Shown here piece after piece: positions 25,745 to 36,289 of a stretch of 64,000 nt of DNA. The position numbers were made by a program, and so were the translations under genes. Numbering within the stretch: the first letter of the stretch is position 1; each line of letters starts with the position of its first letter. Source of the DNA: VAZQ01 sp963744275 (GTDB lineage Bacteria > Pseudomonadota > Alphaproteobacteria > Rhizobiales > Xanthobacteraceae); NCBI GenBank assembly GCA_963744275.1, contig CAVUSX010000029.1:248001-312000 (forward strand). The letters run 5' to 3'. The notes under the pieces are model-generated. The model did not search any database and had not been told where the DNA came from. It was given only the letters and a program-made list of their open reading frames with translations.

Positions 25745-27459
25745 GCCGGCATCCCGCACGCATGCGTCGGCGCGCCAGACCAGCTGGATCGCCGGCCTGC
25801 TGATCGTCGTGCTGGCCGCCCTGGTGGTGCCGCCGCTCCTGTTCCTGCTGCAGGGCAGCGTGCTCGTCGCCGGCGCCCCCAACGAAGCCACCCGCTGGGG
25901 GCTCGAGAATTTCCAGAGCGTGCTCGGCGGCCGCCGTTTTGTCGCCACCACCCTCAACTCGCTGTGGTTCGCGGCCGGCAGCGCCGCCATCGCGCTGGTG
26001 GTCGGCTGGGTCATGGCCTGGATCGTCGAGCGCACCAATGCGCCGCTCAAGGGGCTGGCCTATGTGACCGCCATCATCTCGCTCGGCACGCCCTACATTC
26101 TCTACGTCTCCGCCTGGCTCCTGGTGTTCGGCAAGGCCGGGCCGGTCAATCAGCTCTACCGGACGCTGACCGGCGCCTCCGATGTGCTGATCAACATCTA
26201 TTCCATGCCCGGCATGGTGCTGGTCGAGGGCTTTCTGTGGTCGCCGCTGGCGTTCCTGCTGGTGGGGGCGACGCTGCGCAACGCCAATCCGGAGCTCGAG
26301 GAGGCGGCGCGCGTCAGCGGGGCCGGGGTCTGGGCCACCATCGCCCGCGTCACCATGCGGCTGTCGCTGCCGGCCATCATGGCGCTGTCCATGCTGGTCT
26401 TCATCCGCGCCATCGAGTCCTTCGAGGTGCCGGCGCTTGGTCGGATTGCCGGGCCGCATCCCGGTCCTGACCACCGATATCTACACCGACATGATGGCGC
26501 GCGCGCCGCCCGACCTCGGCGGCTCGAGCGCGCTGTCGGTGCTGATGCTGCTTCTGGTGCTGGTGCTCATGTACGGCTATTCCCGGCTGTCGCGGCACGC
26601 CGAGCGGTTTGCCACCATCACCGGCAAGGGCTTCCGGCCGCGGCCGTTCGATCTCGGACGCCTGCGCTATCTCGCGGCCGGCATCCTGCTCGTCGACTTC
26701 ACGCTGCTGCTGGTGGTGCCGATGGCCATGTTGGGCTGGATCTCGCTCTTGCCGTTCTTCGCGCCGGTGAGCGCCGCCTCCTTCAAGCTCCTCAGCCTCG
26801 CCAATTATCGCACCGTGCTGGCCTCCGACCGCCTCGAGCTGATGACCAACACGATGCTGGTGGCGGTCGCGACCGCGACCTTTGCGGTCGCGCTCACCTT
26901 CTTCGCCGCCTGGCTGGCGGTGCGGCGCGCGCCCGGCGGCTGGCTGGTGGAGCGGCTGGCCACCATCCCGCTGGTGTTTCCGGGGCTCGTGCTCGGGGTC
27001 GCCGTCATGCAGGTCTTCCTGCGGCTGCCGATCCCGCTCTACGGCACCATCGGAATCCTGATCTGGGCCTTCGTGATCAACTATCTGCCCTATGGGATGC
27101 GCTACGCCTCCTCCGGCATGCTGCAGATCCATCGCGAGCTCGAGGAGGCGGCCGCGGTTTGCGGGGCTTCCGCGCTCACCCGCCTGCGCCGGATCGTGGC
27201 GCCGCTGTTGGCGCCCGCCCTGGTGGCCGGCTGGTTGTTCATCTTCCTGATGGCCACCCGGGTGCTGTCGCTGGCGATCCTGCTCGCCGGCCCGCGCTCC
27301 CAGACCATGGCGGTCGCGATGTTCGATCTGTGGGGCAACGGCCAGGGCACCGAGCTTGCGGCGCTCGGCCTGATGTGGTCGATGCTGATGGCCATGATCT
27401 CGGTCGTATTCTATGTGCTGGCGCGCCGCTCGGCCGCAGGCGCCATGGGGCGCGCGTGA
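25728..27459 (+). pseudogene. Second fused ABC permease, frameshifted
   Basis: A two-domain inner-membrane permease of about 576 residues after repair. The halves carry EEAARVSGAGVWATIARVTM and EEAAAVCGASALTRLRRIV, the EAA-type loops that contact the ATPase. The frame breaks near 26436-26440: dropping one T gives EVPALVGLPGRIPVLTTD, matching the same place in the paralogue at 4219. As written the protein stops making sense after the first domain. It overlaps the end of the binding-protein gene. Confidence 0.85.
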
Positions 27460-27540
27460 TGGTGGGCGTTGGTAGGAGGATGCAAATTTGAGCTTCGGCA
27501 GAGCCGCGCCCTCCGCGCCACCTCCCCTCATCTCCTCTCC

Positions 27541-27659
27541 CTGAAAGGGGGAGGTCGACCTGCAACGCAGGTCGGGTGGGGGTCACGCAACAAACTCTGA
27601 GTTCGTGGGGTACGCGGGACCCCCACCCGGCGCCTTCGGCGCCACCCTCCCCCTTTCAG
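27541..27659. repeat. Large imperfect palindrome
   Basis: Outer arms CTGAAAGGGGGAGG (27541-27554) and CCTCCCCCTTTCAG (27646-27659) and inner arms GGGTGGGGGTC (27574-27584) and GACCCCCACCC (27618-27628) are perfectly complementary. The central GGCGCCTTCGGCGCC is another dyad. It sits between permease and CoA-ligase genes. A related CCTCTCC/GGAGAGG element is at 35905. Confidence 0.8.
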
Positions 27660-27691
27660 GGGGAGGGATTGGCAGCGCTCGGGAGTCGCGC

Positions 27692-29876
27692 GTGAGGCTG
27701 GTGGTCGAGGCGTCTCCCTTGCTGCTGCATGCGCTCGGCAAGGTCGATGCGCTGCTCAATCCGCGCAACGTGGTCATCCTGGGCGCCAGCGATACCCCCG
27801 GCAATTGGTCGCAGCGGGTGTGGCGCAACGTCAACCGCTACAAGTTTCCCGGACCGGTCTATCCGCTCAATCCGCGCCGCGACCAGATCTGGGATACGCG
27901 CTGCTATCGTTCCTTCGCCGAATTGCCGGAGCCGCCCGACCATGTGGTGGTGGTCATTCCGGCCGCTTTCGTCCCCGATGCCCTGATCGAGGCGAGCCGC
28001 GCCGGTGCGCGCAGCGCCACCGTGCTCACCGCCGGTTTCGCGGAATCATCCGATCCGGCCGCCCGCGCCTTGTCGGCCCGCCTCAAGGCCGTCATCGCGC
28101 AAACCGGGCTCGCGGTCTCCGGCCCCAATTGCTTCGGCAATCTGCACGCCCGCGCCGGCCTCATGACCATGCCGGACGATCGCCTGCAGCGGCTGGTCAA
28201 CGGACCGGTGGCGATCATCGGACAATCCGGCGGGCTCGCCATGGCGATCAAGCGTTCGCTCGAGGAGCGCGGCATCGATGCCGGCTCGGTGGTCACCTCC
28301 GGCAACCAGGCCGGCCTCTCCGGCGCCGACTACATCGCCTATTACGCCATGAACGACGACATCGGGGTGATCGTCGCCTATCTGGAATCGGTGCAGGATC
28401 CGGCCGCCTTCATGGCGGCGTGCCGTATGGCGCGCTCCGCCGGCAAGCCGGTCGTGGTGATGAAGCTCGGCGCCTCCGCGGAAGGGCGCGCCGCCGCGCT
28501 CGCCCATACCGGGGCGCTGGCCGGCGCCATGGAAGCCTTCGACGCGGTCGCGGGCGCCGCCGGCGTGCTGCGGGTGCGCACCGTCGACGACGTGGTGGAG
28601 ACGGTCGAATACATCCTGCATGCGCCGCTGCCGCGCGGGAGCAGGCTCGGCGCCATCACGTTCTCGGGCGCGCTGCGCGGTCTCCTGCTCGATGCCGCCG
28701 CCGCCCATGGGCTCGCCTTTGCGCCGCTCGCCGAGATCACCCGGCAGCGGCTCGCCGCCGTGCTCGGGGTCGGCACCATCATCGGCAATCCGCTCGATTC
28801 CGGCTTCACCGGGCTCACCAACCGGGAAGGCTATGTGAAATGCGTCGAGGCCATGCTGGATGATCCCGGCATCGATCTCGTGCTGCTGCAGGCCGAATTG
28901 CCGCGCGCGGCCGGCATGGACCGGGCCGAGGCCAATATGCGCGCGGTCGAGGAGATCGCCGCCCGCGCCAAGAAGCCGATCGTCCAATTCAGCATGGGGT
29001 CGCACGGGCTCTCCGACTACAGCCGCGCCTTCCGGCTCAACCTGCCGCATGTTCCCTGCCTGCAGGAGGTGGACAAGACCTTGCGCACCGTGCGGGCGCT
29101 CGCCGATTACGCCCGCCGCGCCGCCCAGGCCCCCGCCGCTTCGCCCGCGGTGGTGTCGCTCAAGGGCAGGGCGCTCATCGAGAAGATTCTGGCGCGCGCC
29201 GCCAAGCGCGGGCGGCAAAGTGTTGAACGAGGTCCAATCCAAGCAGTTGCTCAAGGCCTATGGGATTGCCGGCCCCAAGGAGGCGGTGGCGCATAGCGCC
29301 GCGGAGGCGGTCGCGATCGCCAAGCGCATCGGCTTTCCGGTCGTCGCCAAGGGGGTGAGCGCGGCGCTGCCGCACAAATCCGATGCCGGCGCCGTGCTGG
29401 TCGGTCTTTCCTCCGTGAAGGCGGTGCGCGCCGCCTACGAGCAGATCGTCGAAGCGGTCATGCGCCACAGCGGCAGCGCGCCGCAGGGCGTGCTCATCGC
29501 CGAGCAGGTCGCGGACGGCATCGAGCTCGTGCTCGGCGCCAACCTCGATCCGGAGGTCGGGCCGGTCATCCTGTTCGGCACCGGCGGGGTCGAGCTCGAG
29601 CTCTATCGCGACGTGGCGCTGGCGCCGCCGCCGCTCGATGCGGCCCGCGCGCTGGCCTTGATCGAGGCGACCCGCGCCGGCAAGCTCATCCACGGCTATC
29701 GGGGCCGCCCGGCGCTCGACCTGAAGGCCGCCGTGGCGGCCCTGATCGGCCTCTCCGGCCTCATGATCGATGCCGGCGGCCGCATCCAATCGGTCGATAT
29801 CAATCCGTTCCTGTTGCGGCGCCGCGGCGGGGTCGCCCTTGACGGGCTGGTCGTGCTTGCCGACCATGGCGCGTGA
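27692..29876 (+). pseudogene. NDP-forming acyl-CoA synthetase (acetate-CoA ligase family), frameshifted
   Basis: Repaired length is about 727 residues: a CoA-binding domain (NPRNVVILGASDTPGNWSQR), a succinyl-CoA-ligase-like domain (GPVAIIGQSGGLAMAIKRSL, ALAHTGALAGAMEAFDA with the phospho-His) and a C-terminal ATP-grasp domain (VLNEVQSKQLLKAYGIAGPK, GFPVVAKGVS). The extra base lies near 29206; removing it joins ILARAAK to AGGKVLNEV. The GTG at 27692 with GGGAG upstream is the best start. It activates a carboxylic acid to its CoA ester with ATP and phosphate. With the hydratase/lyase at 31068 the substrate may be a hydroxycinnamate (inference). Confidence 0.85.
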
Positions 29877-29884
29877 GGTCCGGA

Positions 29885-30994
29885 ATGTTGCGCGTCGAGC
29901 ACCTGAGCAAGATTTTCGAGAACGTGACGGATCAGATCGTCGGCGGGATTCGTGACGCCAGCTTCGCGCTCGAGGCCGGGACCTTCTTCACGCTGCTCGG
30001 GCCCTCCGGTTGCGGCAAGACCACGACGCTGCGCTGCATCGCCGGGCTCGAGACCCCCGATGAAGGCGTGATCGCGGTCGACGACCGGCGCCTGTTCGAC
30101 GCCAAGGCGCGCATCAACGTCCCGGTCGAAGCGCGCGCCATCGGCATGGTGTTCCAGTCCTACGCGATCTGGCCGCACATGACGGTGGCCGAGAACGTGG
30201 CGTTTCCCCTGACGGTGGCCAAGAAGCGCGGCAAGCGCGCCGAGATCGCGCAAGCGGTGCGCCGCGCCTTGGCGGTGGTCGATCTCGACGGCTTCCAGGA
30301 GCGCTCGGCGACGCGGCTGTCGGGCGGCCAGCAGCAGCGCGTGGCGCTCGCCCGCGCCATCGTGCACGAGCCCGGTCTGCTTGCTGCTCGACGAGCCCCT
30401 GTCCAATCTCGACGCCCAATTGCGCGACGACATGCGCGGCGAGCTCAAGCGCCTGCAAAGCAAGATCGGCATCACCACCGTCTATGTGACCCACGACCAG
30501 TCCGAGGCGCTGGCGCTGTCGGACCGGATCGCCGTGATCGAGCGCGGCCGCATCATCCAGATCGGCTCGCCGCAGGACATCTATTTCCGGCCCGCCAATC
30601 CGTTCGTGGCCCGCTTCGTGGGCGCCACCAATCTCTTGCCCGGCCGCATGCTGGCGATGTCGGAGGGCCGCGGGGAGGTCGAGGTCTTGAGCGGGCGGCA
30701 GATCCGCTGCGTGGTTCCGCAGCAGATCGACGATCCCGCCGCCGTCTCGGTCTCGATCCGGCCGGAAAGCATCCGGCTGGCCGCGCAGGCATCCACGCCG
30801 ACGGCGACAATTGCCTGGCCGGGCAGGTCAGCGGCGTCACCTTCCTGGGGGCGACCCGGCGGGTCGATGTCATGAGCGACGGGGTCGCCCTGCAGGTCGC
30901 GACCGCCGCCGACCAGCCGCTGCCGGCCGATGGCGCGGTCTGGCTGCTGTTCGGCCCCGAGCGCGCGGTCGCCTTGCCGGGGAGGGAGAGTTAG
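29885..30994 (+). pseudogene. Second ABC ATP-binding protein, two frameshifts
   Basis: About 369 residues after repair. Walker A (GPSGCGKTT), signature (RLSGGQQQRVALAR) and Walker B (LLDEPLSNLDAQ) are present, but Walker B is in a different frame because of one extra base near 30381. A compensating one-base loss near 30789 returns the TOBE-like tail (GDNCLAGQVSGVTFLGATRR) to the first frame. As written the domain stays open but about 136 residues from Walker B onward are scrambled. It belongs to the importer at 24697-27459 and is separated from the permease by the CoA-ligase gene. Confidence 0.86.
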
Positions 30995-31067
30995 AGCTAT
31001 TGATCCGCCACCATTTCATCCGCTGTCGATGACGGCTTTCCATCAAACCAAGCGAGGAGACACCAGA

Positions 31068-31907
31068 ATGGCAACCAAGAAATACGAGACCATCAAGGTC
31101 GAGAAGGAGGACGGCATCACCTGGGTGATCTTCAACCGTCCCGACAAGCGCAACGCCATGAGCCCGCAGCTGCACCTGGACATGGACGACGCGCTCGACG
31201 ACCTGGCGACCGACGAGGAGACCCAGGTGCTGGTGATCACCGGCGCCGGCGAGGCCTTCTGCGCCGGCCAGGACATCAAGCTCTATTTCCGCGGCACCGA
31301 GACCGACCCCAAGATGCGGCACAAGGCGCGGCGCGCCTCCAATCAATGGCGCTGGCAGAAGCTCTCCACCTTTCCGATGCCCACCATCGCGATGGTCAAC
31401 GGCTTCTGCTTCGGCGGCGGCTTCACGCAGGTGTGCGCCTGCGACTTCGCGATCGCGTCCGACGACGCGGTCTTCGGTCTGTCGGAGGTGAACTGGGGCA
31501 TCCTGCCGGGCGGCATCGTGTCCTGGAACGTGACCCAGACCATGAACTATCGCGATGCGCTCTACTATGCGATGACCGGCGACACCTTCGACGGCAAGAA
31601 GGCCAAGGACATCGGCTTCGTCAACTTCTCCTACCCGAAGGCCAAGCTGAAGGAGGAGACCGTCAAGCTCGCCAAGAAGCTGATGGAGAAGAGCCCGGCG
31701 GTGCTGCGCTACACCAAGGAAGGCATCCGCGCGGTGCGCTTCATGAACGAGCCGCAGGCGGCCGACTACCTCAACGCCAAGAGCGACGCGCTCAAGCTCA
31801 ACGACAAGGAGAACAGCCGGCAGGAAGGCATGCGCCAATTCCTGGACGAGAAGACCTACCGCCCGGGGCTCGGCAACTTCAAGCGCAAGAAGGCGGCCGC
31901 GAAGTAA
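31068..31907 (+). CDS. p-Hydroxycinnamoyl-CoA hydratase/lyase
   Basis: A 279-residue crotonase-fold enzyme. ITGAGEAFCAGQDIKLYFRG and FCFGGGFTQVCACDFAIA form the oxyanion-hole and CoA-binding segments, and FGLSEVNWGI carries the catalytic Glu. The Tyr in IKLYF and in AADYLNAK correspond to the substrate-binding tyrosines of feruloyl/p-coumaroyl-CoA hydratase-lyases. It hydrates feruloyl-type CoA esters and splits them to vanillin-type aldehyde and acetyl-CoA. GCGAGGAGA precedes ATG 31068. Overall similarity to the family is strong across the length. Confidence 0.88.
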   Translation: MATKKYETIKVEKEDGITWVIFNRPDKRNAMSPQLHLDMDDALDDLATDEETQVLVITGAGEAFCAGQDIKLYFRGTETDPKMRHKARRASNQWRWQKLSTFPMPTIAMVNGFCFGGGFTQVCACDFAIASDDAVFGLSEVNWGILPGGIVSWNVTQTMNYRDALYYAMTGDTFDGKKAKDIGFVNFSYPKAKLKEETVKLAKKLMEKSPAVLRYTKEGIRAVRFMNEPQAADYLNAKSDALKLNDKENSRQEGMRQFLDEKTYRPGLGNFKRKKAAAK

Positions 31908-32056
31908 TTGCAATAACACGACGAGCCCGTGGGCTGTTCGTCCCGCGGGCTCGCAGTGGCATCTTCGACGCGTGTGCTTGGCGTGTCAGACCCCGGCTTT
32001 CGCCGGTCTGAATTCCGTTCGACCAGGACCGGGGCAGGCGAAGCCGCTGCGGCCCG

Positions 32057-32968
32057 TCAGAGGTGATAATTCACGCCGAATTTTCCGGTATGGACGGCAT
32101 TTATGCCGGTCTGGGTACACCATACCCCGCCGGCTCCGCTCGCGCCGATCGGCAGGATCGCGCATGCCGTCACCGATCCATTGAACCCCAGATATTCATA
32201 TTCGACCTTCGCGCTCCAGCTCCGGGTCAGCGCCCATTCCGCGCCGACTCCCGCGGCCACACCCCAAATGTCTTTGGAGGCGGCCCACGTGTTGCCCGGC
32301 GTAGGTGCGAACGCCAAGGCGCTGGGCAGGATGACCTCCGAGGTGCTCGCATGGGTGACCGCGGCCCCGACTTTTCCGTACAACAACAGGTGGTCCGACC
32401 ACGCGGGATTCACGGCATCGGCGGTCACGCCCAAACGGCCCGTGATGCTGCCGTACCAATTCCCCAGGGTGGTCGACATGGTGGTGATGCAGGGATTGGC
32501 GGCGGTTCCGCACGGCGCGCCGGCAATAAACGGCATCAGGCCGGAGCCCGACAGGTGAAGGTATCCGTACTCGCCCTCGAGTCCGATCACCGTCTTGTTG
32601 AATTGCCAATTGTATCCGGCCGTTCCGCCGGCGATCACGCTGGTGCCCAGGCCGTAGTTGGCGACGCAACCGGTTTTCAGTCCGGGCGTGCCGCCATCGC
32701 AGAAGGAGGGCGTACCCGGCAAGAACGTAAGGGCGCCCACCGTGACGGTCGCCGGATTGGTGGCATCCGGCGTGGACACCGAACCGGTCCCGGCGCCGCC
32801 CACGAAGCCGCCGAAGTAGAAGCCCGTCCACGAGAAGGGAACCGGCGCTGGCGCTTTGGTGAAAATCGGGGCTCTCTTGTGCACAGCCTTGTCGGCCGCG
32901 AAGGCGATTTGACCCGCAACCGTGACGGCAACCGAAACAGCCAATGCTCCGAGCAGAATTCGTTTCAT
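32057..32968 (-). CDS. Outer-membrane beta-barrel protein (porin family, Omp25/RopB-like)
   Basis: A 303-residue protein with signal MKRILLGALAVSVAVTVAGQ to AFAAD, a short linker rich in Lys/Pro, then FSWTGFYFGGFVGGAGTGS, the entry motif of rhizobial small porin-like barrels. Alternating amphipathic strands follow (WSAKVEYEYLGFNGS), ending FGVNYHL; the usual last residue is Phe, here Leu. GGGGTGG lies just before ATG 32968. The CDS has no partner genes and is read alone toward the CoA hydratase. Confidence 0.83.
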   Translation of the reverse strand: MKRILLGALAVSVAVTVAGQIAFAADKAVHKRAPIFTKAPAPVPFSWTGFYFGGFVGGAGTGSVSTPDATNPATVTVGALTFLPGTPSFCDGGTPGLKTGCVANYGLGTSVIAGGTAGYNWQFNKTVIGLEGEYGYLHLSGSGLMPFIAGAPCGTAANPCITTMSTTLGNWYGSITGRLGVTADAVNPAWSDHLLLYGKVGAAVTHASTSEVILPSALAFAPTPGNTWAASKDIWGVAAGVGAEWALTRSWSAKVEYEYLGFNGSVTACAILPIGASGAGGVWCTQTGINAVHTGKFGVNYHL

Positions 32969-33270
32969 GACCACCCCCCCGGCGGCAAGAACTTCATCGT
33001 AATGTCGCAAACCCGCCGGTCGAGGTCGAGACTAAACCGAGCTTCCTGCAACTTTGCCGCTAGGTGTTGCAAGCAGGTCACACTGATCTTGGGATAACCA
33101 TGAGAACCCTTCCGAAATCCCCCCGATTCGGCCCCAGGCCACCCTTCGGGTGGCAGTCAGCCGCACCCCGGCGGTAGCTTGCCCGGGGGGTGCGGTTGGC
33201 TATACGAAGAACCCGGAGAGCGGAATTGCGCTTTCGTGGTGCAGCGCGCGCCGATGGTGGAGCGGAGGCT
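32969..33270. other. Divergent spacer with two hairpins
   Basis: Contains a perfect 7-bp hairpin GCCACCC-TTC-GGGTGGC (33138-33154) and a longer inverted repeat CCGCACCCC (33161-33169) with GGGGTGCGG (33187-33195). Neither has a T-run. They lie upstream of the TTT binding-protein gene and may act in its leader. No gene is seen. Confidence 0.5.
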
Positions 33271-34287
33271 ATGACGCTCAATGACACGTTGCTCGCCGGC
33301 GCGGTCGTGGCCTCATGCCTTGGCGTCCCGGCCGCGCATGCGCAGGAAGCCGACTTTTCACGCAAGACCATCACGATCTTTATCGGCAACACCGCCGGCG
33401 GCACCTACGATCTCATGGGCCGATTGGTGGCCCGTCACCTCGGTCGTTTTCTGCCGGGCAATCCGACCGTGGTGCCCGAGAACATGCCGGGTGCCGGGAC
33501 GCTGCGCGCCGCCAATCACATCTTCAATGTCGCCCCCAAGGACGGCACCGCGCTCGGCATCGTGAGCGAGACCATCGCGGTCGAGCAGGCGCTGCACAAT
33601 CCCGCCGTCCAATTCGATGCCAGAAAGCTCGCCTGGATCGGCCGCGTGGCGGCGAGCAACGCCGTCTACATCATCTGGCATGACTCCAAGGTGCATTCCA
33701 TCGAGGACGCCAGGCGCTTCGAGGCGACCACCGCCGGTACCGGAACCGGCAATCTCGGCGAGACGATACCGACGCTGCTCAATGCGGTCATTGGCACGAA
33801 GTTCAAGATCATCAAGGGTTACCCGGCCGCCAACGAGGCGCTGCTCGCTATGGAGCGCGGCGAGGTCGAGGGTGCGGTCGTCAACTGGACCACCGTGAAG
33901 ACCGCCAAGGCGCAGTGGCTCGAGGACCGGAAGGTCAACGTCATTCTGCAGATTCTGACCGAGCGCGGGCCGGACCTTCCGGATGTGCCCGCGCTCGGGG
34001 AGCTCGGCGACAATCTCGAGGCCAAGCAGTTGCTGGGGCTCTACGCCGGCACCGGGGCGATCGGACGTTCGTTCTTCGGCCCGCCCGGGCTGCCGCCCCC
34101 CGTCCTCAAGGCGCTGCGTGACGGCTTTGCCGCCATGAGCCGGGATCCTGCGTTCATCGCCGACGCGAACCAGATCAACGCGGAGCTGCAGGTGGGCTCC
34201 GGCGAGGAGGTCCAAAAGGCCGTGGAGCGGACCCTGAACGTGCCGGAATCGGTCCTGCAGCGCGCGCGGGAAATTTTCGCGCGCTGA
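33271..34287 (+). CDS. TTT-family (Bug/TctC) substrate-binding protein
   Basis: A 338-residue periplasmic binding protein. After a signal peptide (LLAGAVVASCLGVPAAHA) comes FSRKTITIFIGNTAGGTYDL, then NPTVVPENMPGAGTLRAANH, the ligand-binding loops of the Bug family. ATG 33271 has GGAGCGGAG upstream. No TctA/TctB membrane genes are nearby, as is common for this expanded family. A dehydrogenase follows 82 nt downstream and may process the imported acid (inference). Confidence 0.88.
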   Translation: MTLNDTLLAGAVVASCLGVPAAHAQEADFSRKTITIFIGNTAGGTYDLMGRLVARHLGRFLPGNPTVVPENMPGAGTLRAANHIFNVAPKDGTALGIVSETIAVEQALHNPAVQFDARKLAWIGRVAASNAVYIIWHDSKVHSIEDARRFEATTAGTGTGNLGETIPTLLNAVIGTKFKIIKGYPAANEALLAMERGEVEGAVVNWTTVKTAKAQWLEDRKVNVILQILTERGPDLPDVPALGELGDNLEAKQLLGLYAGTGAIGRSFFGPPGLPPPVLKALRDGFAAMSRDPAFIADANQINAELQVGSGEEVQKAVERTLNVPESVLQRAREIFAR

Positions 34288-34369
34288 GGCGGAGCGCGGA
34301 TTTCGATCAACCGGAATCGTCGTGGCATGGCATCGGGCATCGTGGGCAATGATTGAGGAGGTGTGAGGC

Positions 34370-35257
34370 ATGAAGACTTTGGGATTTATCGGTACCGGCG
34401 GCATGGGCAGCGGCATGGCGGCCAACCTGATCAAGGCCGGCTATCGTCTGGTCGTGAACGATCTCAGGCGCGAGCAGGCCAAGGGACTGGAGGGCGGAGG
34501 CGCACGGTTCATGGAGTCGCCCAAAGCAGTGGCGGAATCGTGCGAGCTCGTGCTTTCGATGCTGCCGAACAACGATGCAGTCAGGGCCGTCGGCCTCGGC
34601 AAGGGTGGGCTCGTCGAGGCGACCACCGGCACCAAGGTGTGGATCGATTTCAGCAGCATCGATAAAGAGACCATCGTCGGCGTCAGCGGTGAGCTCGACA
34701 AGAAGGGCTGGACCGTCGTCGACGCTTCGGCCGGCGGCGTCGAGGAGGTCGCGGCGGCTGGTGAGCTGGCGCTTTGGCTTTCGGGCCCCAAGGCGGTGTT
34801 CGACGAGCATCAGCCGATATTCAAGGCGATGGGCAAATCGGTTCTTCACGTCGGCGAGCTTGGCAATGCCAAGCTCGTCAAGAACGCCATGGCGATGTTG
34901 GCCGCTGTCCAACACCTGAGCTTTGTCGAAATCGGCTGTTGGCTCGGGAAGGGCGGTCTCGACGCGGCCACCTTCCAGAACATCGTCAAGAACTCTCAGC
35001 AGGATTTGGTGGCGACCCGGCGCATCATGGAAATTTTGGTGAGCCGCAAGTACAAGCCGCGCAAGTCCTGGATGCCGAAGGACGTGGGCTTCGGGCTCGA
35101 TATGGCGCGCGACATGGGAGTCCCGATGCCGTTTGTCGGCCTCGCCTACCAGATGTTTGCTATCGCGCAGGCTACGGGTCAGGACGGCTATGAGGCGACC
35201 GGCATTGCCTGCAACGTTTACGACGTGATCAACGGCAATAGAGCCAAGCCCAGCTGA
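34370..35257 (+). CDS. NAD(P)-dependent beta-hydroxyacid dehydrogenase (3-hydroxyisobutyrate type)
   Basis: A 295-residue enzyme. FIGTGGMGSGMAANLIKAGY is the Rossmann motif; DASAGGVEEVAAAGELALWL corresponds to the substrate-binding DAPVSGG loop in modified form; KLVKNAMAML contains the catalytic Lys. GAGGAGGTGTGAGG gives a strong ribosome site. It oxidises a 3-hydroxy acid to the semialdehyde or oxo acid. The altered substrate loop means the exact acid cannot be named. Confidence 0.87.
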   Translation: MKTLGFIGTGGMGSGMAANLIKAGYRLVVNDLRREQAKGLEGGGARFMESPKAVAESCELVLSMLPNNDAVRAVGLGKGGLVEATTGTKVWIDFSSIDKETIVGVSGELDKKGWTVVDASAGGVEEVAAAGELALWLSGPKAVFDEHQPIFKAMGKSVLHVGELGNAKLVKNAMAMLAAVQHLSFVEIGCWLGKGGLDAATFQNIVKNSQQDLVATRRIMEILVSRKYKPRKSWMPKDVGFGLDMARDMGVPMPFVGLAYQMFAIAQATGQDGYEATGIACNVYDVINGNRAKPS

Positions 35258-35357
35258 GGGCGGGCATCGCAGCCGACATCGGCCGACGTCGCGGTCGGGC
35301 CAACAACGGAAGCGCTCGGCCGGGGCTATAGCCTCGGATTGAACTTCCAAATAGCAT

Positions 35358-35809
35358 GTGGCCTTGAAAGCCATACACAGACTGGCCACGCTCGACGACG
35401 CCGCTCGGTTATTTGATGTGCGGCGACGATCCATAATTCAGCTCGCACCTAAAGGGATGTCGATCGCAGAAGCTGGAAACTGGGCAGAAAGATTGACTGC
35501 CGCCGGAATGGAGCGGAGATTCGTGAGCTCGAGATATGGATTGCCGAGGTAGGCGAGACGGTGGTCGGGTGGGGCGCAATTCGAGGCGAGCGGCTCGAAG
35601 GGTTGTATATTGATCCAGAGTTTGCAGGCCAAGGTATCGGGACTGAATTGCTTGACCTGCTTGAAGGGTTGATGCAAGGACGCGGTATTTCAGCAATTTG
35701 CGTAGAAGCAAGCTCGAATTCCGAAGAATTCTACATTCGGCGCGGTTATGAACGATCTGGCACGCGTACGTCCAGAGCGGCTCAGCCAATCAGAAAACGG
35801 CTGCAATAG
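35358..35809 (+). pseudogene. GNAT-family acetyltransferase, frameshifted
   Basis: The N-terminal part (AIHRLATLDDAARLFDVRRR) and the acetyl-CoA motif A (LEGLYIDPEFAGQGIGTELL) with YIRRGYERSG sit in two frames. Adding one base near 35521 joins them through RELEIWIAEVGETVVGWGA, giving about 150 residues. The start is a GTG at 35358 with weak support. Lower GC than the genes around it suggests separate origin. It stands alone. Confidence 0.65.
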
Positions 35810-35904
35810 TACGATGAATCTCTATGACATCACCAAAGAACACGATCGAGGCTCCTGGCGCCGAAATTCAATTTGTGCTGTCAGCATGCGCGCGACTTCG
35901 GCGT

Positions 35905-36023
35905 CACCTCTCCCCCCGTGGGAGAGGTCGGCCGCGTTCGGCGCGGACGGGTGGGAGCAGTGCCGCAAACTCAAGATTGCGGCACCCCTTTCACCCCAGC
36001 CCTCTTCCACCGGGGGAGAGGGA
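35905..36023. repeat. CCTCTCC/GGAGAGG palindromic intergenic element
   Basis: Outer CACCTCTCCCC and GGGGAGAGG words and inner TGCCGCAA/TTGCGGCA and CGCGTTCGGCGCG dyads, similar in style to the palindrome at 27541. From 36024 to 36274 no gene was recognised; GCGCCTGT (36275-36282) pairs with ACAGGCGC (36293-36300) over the end of the next gene. Confidence 0.6.
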
Positions 36024-36289
36024 ACGAATCTCCCGGTCATAGATGTGCGTTCCCGGAGTTGCACAAGGCGATGATTCCACGTGCGCGTCGATGCGAATGG
36101 AAGATGACAGGTTGGTCCTAATGTAGCCCATACGACGCAACCTATCCAACTTTGAGGGAGCAAGGAAGGGACCGACCGGATACCCTGCACGAAGCGTGCG
36201 ACGAGACCCGAGGGTGCAGCCGATCCATCGCTTTCGGCAGACATAGCAAGAGCTGGCGCCCCGGCAAAGCCGGAGCGCCTGTAAGCGAG

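Noticed and set aside
26430..30400. Programmed ribosomal frameshifting in the second importer
   Set aside because: No slippery heptamer with downstream structure was seen, and the breaks are at unrelated contexts and match simple one-base repairs.
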